A stretch of 64,000 bases of DNA from assembly GCA_947685225.1 (NCBI GenBank), contig CANTUV010000024.1:25686001-25750000 (forward strand), read 5' to 3'. Numbering within the stretch: position 1 is the first letter of the stretch; each line of letters begins with the position of its first letter. The notes below the pieces were generated by a model. It worked only from the letters and a program-made list of their open reading frames with translations, ran no database searches and was not told where the DNA came from. The stretch comes from Garcia nutans (Eukaryota; Streptophyta; Magnoliopsida; Malpighiales; Euphorbiaceae). Both the position numbers and the translations under genes were made by a program. Below, in pieces: positions 55,546 to 64,000 of the stretch.

Positions 55546-56620
55546 CTTATCTCTGTAGATGTTACCTTCTTTGAGAAAACTCCATTTTTTCCCTCATCGG
55601 ATACATATACAAGTCAGGGGGAGACAGATGATCTCTTAGTTTATGTTATTCATAAAAGTCTTGATTCCACTACAGGACCTCCTATTCAAGAGTCCGCCCC
55701 TACTGAACCAGATCCTATGATAGCATCTCCTCCTCCTCCTGCACCGCCACCCTCTCGCCCTCGTTTCAACCAGGTGTATTCCAGAAGGTTGGCTATTACT
55801 GACTCGCATCCTCCACCTTCCGCCTCGTCAGAAGCTCCGTCCGCCCCTCCACAGTCTGATCTTGACCTTCCTGTTGCTCTTCAAAAAGGTAAACGCTCAT
55901 GTACCCATCCCATTTCTTCTTTTGTGTGTTATGATCATATGTCTTCCTTGTCTCGATGTTTTGTGAGTAATCTAGATTCAGTGTCTATTCCTAAAACTGT
56001 TGCCCAAGCTTTATCTCACCCTGGTTGGCGAGCAGCAATGGCAGAGGAAATGTCTGCTTTGGATGCGAATGGTACTTGGAATCTTGTAAATCTTCCTGCA
56101 GGAAAGAAGGCTATAGGGTGTAAATGAGTTTTCTCTGTTAAAGTTAATCCAGATGGTTCTGTGGCTCGCCTCAAGGCTCGCCTAGTTGCTAAGGGATATG
56201 CTCAAGTATATGGTATTGATTATTCGGATACTTTTTCTCCTGTGGCCAAATTATCTTCTGTTCGTTTGTTTATCTCCTTAGCAGCTCGTCATGATTGGCC
56301 CCTGCACCAGCTTGATGTTAAGAATGCTTTTCTACACGATGATCTTCAAGAAGAGGTCTATTTGGAGCAACCGCCTGGCTTCGTTGCTCAGGGGGAGAAG
56401 GATAAAGTATGTAGGCTTCGTAAGTCTCTTTATGGTTTAAAACAAAGTCCTCGAGCTTGGTTTGGAAGGTTCTGCGAAGTAGTACAAACTTTTAGCATGA
56501 CAAAGAGTATTTGTGATCATTTAGTGTTTTTCAAGAAGTCTAGTGCTGGAGTAATTCTGCTTGTAGTTTATGTTGATGATATTGTCATTACAGGAAGTGA
56601 CTCTTTCATTACTTAAACTA
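55546..56620 (+). pseudogene. Integrase C-terminus and reverse transcriptase of C4
   Basis: Frame 55534-56127 holds NRYLISVDVTFFEKTPFF, a proline-rich linker, and VSIPKTVAQALSHPGWRAAM, EEMSALDANGTWNLVNLP. It stops at a TGA (56125) where relatives have Trp. Frame 56161-56616 continues ARLVAKGYAQVYGIDYSDTF, SLYGLKQSPRAWFGRF and the catalytic VVYVDDIVITGSD. A frameshift at about 56610 leads to the next frame. Confidence 0.93.
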
Positions 56621-57507
56621 TTTCTTCAATCCCAATTCCAAACAAAAGATTTGGGTCCCTTGAAGTACTTCCTAGGGATTGAAGTATTTAGGTGTAAGCA
56701 GGGTATATTCTTATCTCAAAGAAAGTATGTTCTTGACCTCTTAAAGGATACTGGAAAACTAGGTGCTAAACCATGTGATGCTCCGATGACACCCAATGTA
56801 CATCTAACAACTGATGGGGAATTATTTTCTGATCCTGAGATGTATAGGCGATTGATTGGCAAATTGAATTATCTTACAGTGACACGACCAGACATTGCTT
56901 ACTCAGTGAGTGTCATGAGTCAATTCATGTCATCTCCCACCGTTGCACATTGGGAAGCTTTAGGACAAATTTTGTGTTACTTGAAAAATGCTCCAGGGCG
57001 AGGCCTTCTCTATAGCAATCATGGTCATTTGGACATTGAGTGTTTTTCTGACGCAGATTGGGCAGGTTCAAAGGTTGATAGAAGGTCAACTACAGGATAT
57101 TGTGTTTTTGTGGGAGGAAACCTAGTATCTTGGAAAAGTAAGACACAGAATGTGGTGTCACGCTCCAGTGCTGAATCCGAGTATCGTGCTATGACACAAT
57201 CTACATGTGAAGTTATATGGATTCGTCAACTCCTAGAAGAAATCGGTTTCAAAACATCCACTGCAAATTTGTGGTGTGATAATAAGGCTGCCATTCATAT
57301 CGCTTCTAACCCAGTGTTTCATGAACGAACTAAGCATATTGAAATTGACTGTCACTTTATTCGAGAGAAAATACAAGGCATTATCTCTACAGAATATGTC
57401 AAGACAGGAGAATAACTTGGTGACATCTTTACAAAAGCTCTAAATGGGTCTCGGGTTAGCTATTTTTGTAATAAGTTGGGCATCCTCAACATATATGCTC
57501 CAACTTG
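56621..57507 (+). pseudogene. RT end and RNase H of C4
   Basis: It reads QFQTKDLGPLKYFLGIEVFR, SQRKYVLDLLKDTGKLGAKP and RLIGKLNYLTVTRPDIAYSV. RNase H follows: FSDADWAGSKVDRRSTTGYC (Asp), SSAESEYRAM (Glu), WCDNKAAIHIA (Asp) and NPVFHERTKHIEIDCHFIRE. A TAA at 57413 replaces Gln (CAA to TAA). The remainder continues as LGDIFTKALNGS to NIYAPT and TGA at 57506. Confidence 0.93.
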
Positions 57508-57515
57508 AGGGGGAG
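57503..57515 (+). promoter_or_regulatory. Polypurine tract of C4
   Basis: ACTTGAGGGGGAG lies directly before the 3' LTR. The same tract precedes the LTR at 45199. Confidence 0.9.
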
Positions 57516-57660
57516 TGTTAGCTGTACAACCATAAATTAAGTAGTTGTCATTAATTAAGTAGTTAGTAGTTAGGTGTTATACATTAAATACTATCTGTGT
57601 ATAAATACAGCATTTAATCAATGAGATTAGAGTGTATTTCTTTCTTTCTTTGTCATAACA
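57516..57660 (+). mobile_element. 3' LTR of C4
   Basis: 145 bp, the same ends as the 5' LTR. It has an extra 18-bp block, including TTGTCATTAATTAAGTAG, that partly duplicates AATTAAGTAG. Confidence 0.93.
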
Positions 57661-57665
57661 ATTTT

Positions 57666-59003
57666 AAAATAAAGAAAAAAAGTTTTATCATTATGGAATA
57701 TTTATATTATTTTTATAGTAAAATGCAAATTTTGACATGCTAAGTACTGTTACTTATCATGTGCAGGCATACAACAAATGAATAGTTTACAGAACAGTAG
57801 ACAACTAATAGGATTAGGCTCTACTTGACTAAAAGGACTTAAAATAAGACTGAAAATAAAAATTTAAGAAATGAGTCCTTAAAAAACATTCAGAAACATG
57901 ACAAATAAGAAAAATATCTTTACTTCCTGAAATGGCAATCCCAGAACTTCTACTTACAGAAACATGACAAATAAGACTCAACATTAACGACTAAACCCTA
58001 GTCAAGTTCCTAAGTCCTGACTAAGGTTAGTATTATTGGACATATGTCAAATGGGCAAACCTAGAATCTGCTTTGGCATGCTTTTTAAAGACTTGCTGGC
58101 TTGCTGCTACCATGTGCCATTAGTTCTCTAACAATCAGTTGGGACAGGAAGGAGAAAAAGAAAAATGAAATGGAAATTATGCTTAGCTGGATTAGTTGGG
58201 ATCAGGTTGTTTTACTGAACTGGCAGAGTGATGAAGGACAGGTTAAGCAATAGGCTGTCTGATGTTTTTAGTATGCAAAATTCTCAAGTAACAAACAATT
58301 GATGAGAATTGGAATCAATAATTAAAAAAAAAAGGGAATAGCTGCTTGGAGTGAGAAAGGAGAGAAATTGGTTGTTATTTTGAAGCATGAACAGCACAAA
58401 CGTGCTGTAATATTAGGATTATGAAAAGTAAAAAAAAAAAAAAAAGAAAACAACGGTAAAAAAAAAGAAAAAAAGAAAATGGGTTGGAATACAAAAGATG
58501 AACTAGGAAATTCAAAACCAAATCAAAATACTCATAGTTCCATGGTCAAAGGCTAACAAATAACTAGTTCTAGAGGCATTTATAAACTTAATGCTTAATC
58601 TAATTCCACAAGGATCAGTAAACCCCTTAAAGAAAATCATAAACCACTATTGTACAAGAAGCAAATATATTTAAATAACATATAGTGTGGTGGAGGGAGG
58701 GGGAAACTATGGGGGCTAGCACCCATAAACTTGAGCTATCGCTTTGTAGTATACTTTAGCGTTGGATCAAGCAACCATACTCGTGCATTTTGCTTTTACA
58801 TGTGGCTAAGTTTTCTCTCATAAGCGTGCAATAACCGGTGATTAACTTTCTATTATTTGGAGATCTGATTCAATGTGCATCTGTGAACGCTTCTATTCTA
58901 AGGTGACCATTTTTTAAGAAGAAAAGAGATATTCTTGGTGCAGACTTTAAATATCGCAAAATGCAAAAAACATATAAATGAGGCTTACGAGAGTCATGCA
59001 TAA
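57666..59003 (+). other. AT-rich sequence with no clear gene
   Basis: After the C4 duplication, an acceptor-like ATCATGTGCAG at 57759-57769 precedes a short stretch that may be a decayed kinase exon (see findings). Poly-A runs occur at 58322-58336 and 58428-58446. No retroelement ends could be defined up to 59003. Confidence 0.4.
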
Positions 59004-59429
59004 ATTAGCTCACCGGGCTAATTGCATATGTTATATCTGGTCTGGTGTGACAGAGATAAATGAGTCTTCCAACCAATCTCTAATATCTCTCCAAATCTAC
59101 TGATACACCAAATCCTGCTTGTAGTTTGTGATTGCTTTCAACCAGAGATTTTGCCCATTTGTAACCTATCATGCTAATTTCTTCCAACATATTTATGATA
59201 TATTTTCTCTTAAGAAATGAAGATTCCATTTTAAGATTTGGTAAATTCTCTTCTTAAAGAATACTACAATTTTCTTAGATCTTTAATTCTCTTGAGCAAG
59301 AAGTTTTTTTAGCCAAGTTATCTCGATAAGTGATTTAAAATTTATCCTTAAGAGTTTCAATCTGTCCCAAATATCCAACCATATCTTGTTAATTTTGTTA
59401 AAGATGGACAATATCAGACAACCTTATAT
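59004..59429 (-). pseudogene. Antisense copia RT fragment, copy 1 (C6)
   Basis: The minus strand contains FLKRKYIINMLEEISMIGYK, SLVESNHKLQAGFG, and RLVGRLIYLCHTRPDITYAI: the end of a copia RT. It belongs to a minus-strand element whose PBS is at 60229-60241. A copy of about 99% identity occurs at 60436-60860. Confidence 0.82.
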
Positions 59430-60228
59430 ATCCTTTGTACATTAGTAGTATACAAAATTTTAGCCTTAGTCCTGAATTTATAACAGGTTTTGCATGACGG
59501 AAATAGAGTAAGAAGCCTGGATTCTAGTGAATGCCATATGAGACTACATAATTGAGTATCAGTTTTAATCCAAGTGGCCCTTTTTTTTTCTCATTAATAA
59601 CTGAACTAGTTTTCTTTAAGTGATCTTTATATCCTTGTCCCATAAATTAAAGTTTAATAGAAGTAGCCCATGAAATATAATTTTTACTACCCTTAATCCT
59701 TAACTTTAACAGTAGCAATAGCTGGAAAATTAGAAGAGAAAAGAGGTTGGATAGAATTTGAGTTTTCTGAGGCTTTAGCCATTAGGGAAATACCAAAGCA
59801 ACAATATTTAAACCTGTCTACGGTAGCCTCCAAACACCCAAACCTTGGAGAGAAACCCCCAATACCGAAGTAGGATAATTGGATGAGGTCGGAACCTTGC
59901 CGAAAATGAGTATGCAGTGCCGGAGAAGAAGATCAGAGGAAAGGGCATTGAGATATGAGTTGTCACGTTCCAGTGCGTGGGAGAACTGGCTAGAGCTTTG
60001 GACGGCGATTGAGGTCCACACGCAACTTCGTCAGTGGTTGGACTTTGGAGATAGGCTGAACTTAGGGGTGGCGCTCCTTCTGAGTGGGGCAGTGAGAGAA
60101 GACGATCACCCTTTAGTGGTGATTTAAAGAGGCATTAGCTTCTCTCTTTGAAGAAGCCGAGGAAATGGAGAAACAAGAGTCTGGGTTTTAAGAAAAGAAG
60201 AAGAAGAAACAACCTGGTTCAAACCTTA
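59430..60228 (-). other. Degraded internal region of copia C6
   Basis: This lies between the RT fragment and a minus-strand PBS, so it should hold gag-integrase remnants. I recognise no motif with confidence. The open frames at 59818-60127 on both strands have no known features. Confidence 0.35.
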
Positions 60229-60435
60229 GGTTTTGATACCATTTGAAAATAGGAATTTGAATATCTATTTCTTCATAATTTCATTTCATCAATATACACA
60301 GTTACATAAATAGAGTCTTCTAAGCCTAATGGAAACAAAGTCAAATCAAACAAATCAAAGAATTCCTAAACCATAGCAGTAAATCTCTTAAAGTTCAAAG
60401 GAGCAAATAAATAAAAGAGAAGATCAAGACATATA
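60229..60435 (-). mobile_element. PBS and partial LTR of copia C6
   Basis: The reverse complement of 60229-60241 is TGGTATCAAAACC, a copia-type PBS. Sequence to its right reads as an LTR on the minus strand with CTATTTATGTAACTGTG, a TATA-like element. The LTR is interrupted near 60430 by the duplicated RT segment, so its outer end is not definable. Confidence 0.55.
60391..60429 (+). repeat. 39-bp direct repeat, copy 1
   Basis: The sequence AAAGTTCAAAGGAGCAAATA and what follows to GAAGATCAAG recurs at 60877-60915 and, with one change, at 62191-62224. The first two copies flank the duplicated RT segment. Confidence 0.85.
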
Positions 60436-60860
60436 TTAGCTCACCGGGCTAATTGCATATGTTATATCTGGTCTGGTGTGACAGAGATAAATGAGTCCTC
60501 CAACCAATCTCTAATATCTCTCCAAATCTACTGATACACCAAATCCTGCTTGTAGTTTGTGATTGCTTTCAACCAGAGATTTTGCCCATTTGTAACCTAT
60601 CATGCTAATTTCTTCCAACATATTTATGATATATTTTCTCTTAAGAAATGAAGATTCCATTTTAAGATTTGGTAAATTCTCTTCTTAGAGAATACTACAA
60701 TTTTCTTAGATCTTTAATTCTCTTGAGCAAGAAGTTTTTTCAGCCAAGTTATCTCGATAAGTGATTTAAAATTTATCCTTAAGAGTTTCAATCTGTCCCA
60801 AATATCCAACCATATCTTGTTAATTTTGTTAAAGATGGACAATATCAGACAACCTTATAT
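60436..60860 (-). pseudogene. Antisense copia RT fragment, copy 2
   Basis: It is nearly identical to 59004-59429, with a handful of substitutions such as AGTCTTCC to AGTCCTCC. It sits between 39-bp direct repeats and is edged by an 18-bp inverted repeat (60418-60435 and 60857-60874). The small divergence implies a recent duplicative event. Confidence 0.85.
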
Positions 60861-60876
60861 GTCTTGATCTTCTCGT

Positions 60877-60915
60877 AAAGTTCAAAGGAGCAAATAAATA
60901 AAAGAGAAGATCAAG
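60877..60915 (+). repeat. 39-bp direct repeat, copy 2
   Basis: The exact match to 60391-60429 ends where LTR sequence of another copia family begins. Confidence 0.85.
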
Positions 60916-61196
60916 TTAATTGTTGACTGAAAAGCATTTTTTTTTGCTGTAAAAAGGACAGAAAAATTGTAATCATAAAGAGAGAGAAATTATTGTAAAG
61001 ATGAAGAAAAAGAGGAAAAAAAGTTGTGTTATGAATGCTCTTTTTTGAGATGCAAATATGCAATTTCTTGTTCTATATTTATATTTAATATTAGTTCATG
61101 TTTATGTTTTTATGAATGTTCTTCTTCATTAACTTGTTAAATTCATGCTTTAACTGCCAAAATTCTCTCTCCTCACTTTAAATCCATTTTTCAACA
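60914..61196 (+). mobile_element. Truncated copia LTR, plus orientation
   Basis: It aligns as an inverted partner with 62423-62798, from GTTAATTGTTGACTGAAAAG through GCTGTAAAAAGGA (TATA region) to ATCCATTTTTCAACA. About 100 bp of the LTR start is missing. It is not followed by a canonical PBS. Confidence 0.7.
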
Positions 61197-61417
61197 ATAT
61201 CAATTATGGACAAGGTAAAAATTAAAACATAATTATCTTTAGAGTAAATTTGCTACTGAAAAATATCTACAAACAACAAAGGGGGACAAACTTATTTATC
61301 TGAGTAATAAATTGCTACTAGAAGTGCCAGAAACCTTTTTGAGAGTGTCAATATCACCTCCCATAAAAATTATGTAGCACATTATAATTTAGTGAAAAAA
61401 ATTAAATGCCATAATAT
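61197..61417. other. Sequence between truncated LTR and LINE-like tail
   Basis: AT-rich; no feature recognised. Confidence 0.35.
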
Positions 61418-62160
61418 TTTTTTTTTTAAGCAGTAAATTTTTATTAAAATATGATTAAAAAGGTTACAGCATAGGCATAATGCAACAAAGAAATAAACTA
61501 TTGCAGGGCTACTACGTAATAGCACAAAGATAAAAACAAAATTTCCGATAAATTAGAAACAAAAGAGACTAGATATAACTTTTTTTAATTCCTCGGGTGA
61601 CCATTTTTCTAGTCTCGATCTGATTGATTTCCTTGTTCTTCTTGTTCTTTTTCTTTGAGGTTATCAGGGCGAAATCATCTTCAATTGGATATTCAATACC
61701 ATTAGCTTCTATCTCCCTGATGTCTTCATCATCTACTACAGGGGTTGGAAGAGGAGAATTGGAAGTTGAGGCTGCAGGGATTCTTTTAGCTTCAATGGCA
61801 GCCAAAGATTGATTTATAAGTTGTTGGGAAAGTTTGAGGTCTTTTTTAAATTCTTCTAATGAAGAGTAATCTTTATATCTTGATTTCTTTGTAGATTGGA
61901 GATTGGTGGCAGCAGTTTTTGGAGAATCTATATTGGGGCTTATGGTTGCTTGGCCCGAAGGTTTAGGAGAAGTATGCTGCTTTACTGTGTCATTTAGTTG
62001 AGTGCTTGATTCAGTTACCGCTTTGTTTCTTTGATCAATATGATTAGTGAGGCCAACATTGTCAACCATAGAAGCTGTAGAAGCCTGGTTTTCCAGCTCA
62101 GCACGAGTTTCATGCATTGAGACATCATCCTGAACTTTAAGATTAGATGGACCAGTCTTT
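61418..62160 (-). mobile_element. LINE-like remnant with ORF1 only, minus strand
   Basis: On the minus strand a frame (62117-61569) encodes 182 residues rich in Ser, Thr and Lys, with YKDYSSLEEFKKDLKLSQQL, an acidic segment EDDFALITSKKKNKKNKE and a basic end. The DDF-L-x-T-x-KKK pattern is typical of the C-terminus of plant L1 ORF1 proteins. It is followed by about 135 bp of untranslated sequence, AATAAAAATT and a run of 12-13 A (61418-61430). No ORF2 (endonuclease-RT) is present. It is either a 3'-tailed ORF1-only LINE, a deleted LINE or a host-gene retrocopy. Confidence 0.5.
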
Positions 62161-62190
62161 GTAATATTTTCAGTTTAAGGACATGTTGGT

Positions 62191-62224
62191 CCAAAGGAGC
62201 AAATAAATAAAAGAGAAGATCAAG
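62191..62224 (+). repeat. Third copy of the 39-bp repeat, partial
   Basis: CCAAAGGAGCAAATAAATAA to GATCAAG, followed by ACATAT as after copy 1. It probably represents the source or another product of the local duplication. Confidence 0.75.
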
Positions 62225-62408
62225 ACATATCTTAAAACAAACTTACAACCTTTAAATGAGCAATATATTCAAATATAAACTTGATTTTTCAAAGAAAATT
62301 CTTCTTAAAAAAAATATGCGGGGTTGGTAGCTTAAAAGATCCAGCTTTTCATCAATAAATTTTTTTTTTCAAGAAACATAAAACTCTATAGGCCAACAAA
62401 GATTATCT

Positions 62409-62422
62409 GGGCTCTGATACCA
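62409..62422 (-). promoter_or_regulatory. Primer-binding site of copia C7
   Basis: The reverse complement is TGGTATCAGAGCCC, next to the LTR at 62423. The internal region of C7 would run leftwards. Confidence 0.8.
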
Positions 62423-62798
62423 TGTTGAAAAATGGATTTAAAGAGAGAAAAGAGAGAGAATTTTGGCAGTAGAAGCATAAATTGAATAAGTTGATGAAGA
62501 AGAACATTCATAAATGCATAAGCATAAACTGATATTAAACATAAATATAGAACAAGAAACTGCAGATTTGCATCTCAGAACAGAGCATTCATAACACAAC
62601 TTTTTTTCCTCTTTTTCTTCATCATCTTTACAATAATTTATCTCTCTTCTTGATTACAATTTTTGCTGCCCGTTCTCTCCTTTTTATAGCAAAAAACATG
62701 GCTTTTTAGTCAACAACTAACCTACCTAAGCCCATACTTCTTTTTCTTAAAACAAGGACAACTATTCTTTTTTGCAAGAATGTAATCATACTCCAACA
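62423..62798 (-). mobile_element. 5' LTR of copia C7, minus strand
   Basis: On the minus strand it starts TGTTGGAGTATG, has TATA box GCTATAAAAAGG near 62690, and ends CCATTTTTCAACA before the PBS. Length 376 bp. Its internal region is mostly replaced by the LINE-like remnant; no gag or pol is seen. Confidence 0.8.
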
Positions 62799-63392
62799 GA
62801 TATACTTTAGTTTCAATTGCTTCATCTCAAACCCTTTTGTACTAGAATTTTCATCTCAGGAATCTTCTTAGGTGCCTTATTCTCTGTTTCTCTTTATATT
62901 CATATTAACAAAGCACTCGATAAAACTCCAAGTTGGATTTCTGAAAAAAATGAATAAAAGATAAATGTGATAGGATGAATGAGAATTCCAGAAGTAAAAT
63001 TGCGATTATATTGCTTCTTCATTTAATTAAATATTCTTCTTTATTTTTTACTTAAATCAATTAGGCTTTATACTATAATAACTAAAATAACTGATAAAAT
63101 CTCACCATTCTCTATAATTTTAAAATCAAGAATAATCTAAAAAAAATATTTTCCTAATAAAAGAGAATTTTATTAAACAAATGGAAGAATTCCTTGTAAA
63201 CATAATTAAATTATAAAAATTTACAAGTTGAATGAGTGGAAGTAAAGTCAAGAAAACAGCATCATAAATTCTTAATACGCGATAACAAAAGAAACAATGT
63301 TTAAATTTGATGAAATAACAAACTAAACAAAAAGAATGAAAATGTTAATAAATATAATTATTGTTAATAAAATGTTACTAACCATAAAATGG
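62799..63392. other. AT-rich spacer between two copia LTRs
   Basis: No coding sequence, element ends or other features could be supported. Confidence 0.4.
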
Positions 63393-63949
63393 TGTTGTAA
63401 TTTTTTGAGTAAAAAATAGAGCTGCCTAACTTAGGTATTTTTTAGTCAAAAATGGAGATGCCTAACTTAAGTGATGGTGGTCAAAAATGGAGGTGCCTAA
63501 CTTAGGTAAAAGAGATGTCTAACCTTTGACAAATCTCACTAACCATTATGTTCACATGTTATAATTTTCCTATATAAATGGCCCTTTGGCCATTGCTATG
63601 TAATGAGAGGAAATTAGAGAGAATAGAAAGAAAATTAATAGAGAGGAAGATCAGAGCGAGTCTAGCAAAAATTAAGTCAAGTAATTTTTATGCTCTTGAT
63701 CACGTCTATTAGGGAATTTCTTTAAAAGAATTTCTGTTAAAATTCTTGGGGATAATTGGGTGTGAGGTGTGAGTGTTTATAAACGCGGTGTATTTTTCTC
63801 CTTAATAGAAGTCTGCAGCAGCTCCGGAGACGTAGGCATAATTGGCCGAACTCCGTTATCAAATTGCATGTTACTATTCCGCATTTATTTTTCGCTTTCC
63901 TACTAATCTGGTTTAAGGGAAATAGAGTGATAATATTTATTTCCCAACA
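63393..63949 (+). mobile_element. 5' LTR of a copia element running off the right edge (C8)
   Basis: It runs from TGTTGTAATTTTTTGAG to TATTTCCCAACA, with TATA box CCTATATAAATGG near 63570 and a tandem block in U3. A copia PBS follows at 63952. Only about 35 bp of the internal region lies in the window. The exact LTR start is inferred from the TGTTG motif. Confidence 0.75.
63410..63540 (+). repeat. Tandem GTGCCTAACTTAGG repeats in the U3 of C8
   Basis: About three and a half imperfect units share AAAAATGGAGGTGCCTAACT with spacing near 40-45 bp upstream of the TATA box, a position where copia elements often carry enhancer repeats (inference). Confidence 0.75.
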
Positions 63950-63951
63950 AC

Positions 63952-63964
63952 TGGTATCAGAGCC
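63952..63964 (+). promoter_or_regulatory. Primer-binding site of C8
   Basis: TGGTATCAGAGCC lies two bases after the CA end of the LTR and fits initiator tRNA-Met. Confidence 0.85.
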
Positions 63965-64000
63965 AATGTTTGGAATCCGGCAAAACTACTATTCATCTGT

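Larger units (their letters stand above)
52692..57660 (+). mobile_element. Ty1/copia retrotransposon C4, almost complete
   Basis: It is 4969 bp with LTRs 52692-52818 and 57516-57660 and perfect ATTTT duplications (52687-52691 and 57661-57665). The order gag, protease, integrase, RT, RNase H is the Ty1/copia order. It lies in sense orientation downstream of kinase exon 6. Four or more coding breaks make it non-autonomous, but the LTRs differ by only a few substitutions and one 18-bp block, so it is fairly young. Confidence 0.95.

Noticed and set aside
59818..60127. Overlapping frames of 67 and 82 residues
   Set aside because: No recognisable motif; they sit in the decayed interior of a copia element.
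1..64000. CRISPR arrays, operons, prophage or toxin systems
   Set aside because: Spliced kinase exons, plant retrotransposons and AT-rich intergenic DNA show a plant nuclear locus; no such systems were seen.

Overview
This window looks like nuclear DNA from a eudicot plant. It is AT-rich and dominated by nested, decayed LTR retrotransposons (Ty3/gypsy and Ty1/copia), with LINE, SINE and MULE-MITE remnants. I see one ordinary host gene: the spliced 5' part of a protein kinase gene resembling the plant kinase-PP2C fusion family (Arabidopsis AT2G40860 type, recognised from memory). No bacterial, organellar, rRNA or tRNA genes were found. The species cannot be named from the sequence.

Region 1 (1-32.8 kb) is a stack of Tat-lineage Ty3/gypsy elements. 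The oldest (called E here) contributes an integrase relic (3.4-4.4 kb), a long 3' region (24.9-31.2 kb) and a heavily decayed 3' LTR (31190-32802). A 3' LTR of another copy (Z, 1487-3401) abuts E's integrase. A MULE-type MITE with a 9-bp target duplication sits in E at 4655-5040. A large element, B (5081-24865), is inserted in E. B has a 5' LTR, a PBS, broken gag-PR-RT-RNase H-second RNase H-integrase, two antisense genes, a tandem-repeat 3' region and a 3' LTR. B's 3' LTR is split by a solo LTR, D (22060-24448, duplication CTCAT). E's antisense region also carries a perfect 444-bp palindrome derived from a tRNA-like SINE (26363-26806) and a reversed solo LTR (27505-28496, duplication CCAGC).

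The most interesting cargo is the antisense gene pair present in both B and E. One gene resembles plant mobile domain (PMD) proteins and has several exons with canonical splice sites. The other resembles the DUF7745-type plant TE domain. Both copies are now broken.

Region 2 (33.2-51.6 kb) holds six kinase exons with an intact 248-codon frame. Intron 5 is about 15.4 kb. It contains a copia element with an inverted core (C1/C2, 37309-45368), a second copia 3' half (C3), a 5'-truncated RTE LINE, a reversed copia (C5) and a gypsy solo LTR (46284-48864, duplication CTTGG).

Region 3 (51.6-64 kb) begins in the next kinase intron. It contains a nearly complete copia element, C4 (52692-57660, duplication ATTTT). 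It then has antisense copia RT fragments duplicated at about 99% identity, an ORF1-only LINE-like remnant, an inverted pair of copia LTRs, and the 5' LTR of another copia element running off the right edge. A possible decayed next kinase exon lies near 57770. Every retroelement reading frame checked is interrupted. The stops are mostly of the CAG/CAA/CGA/TGG-to-stop type expected from cytosine-methylation decay.
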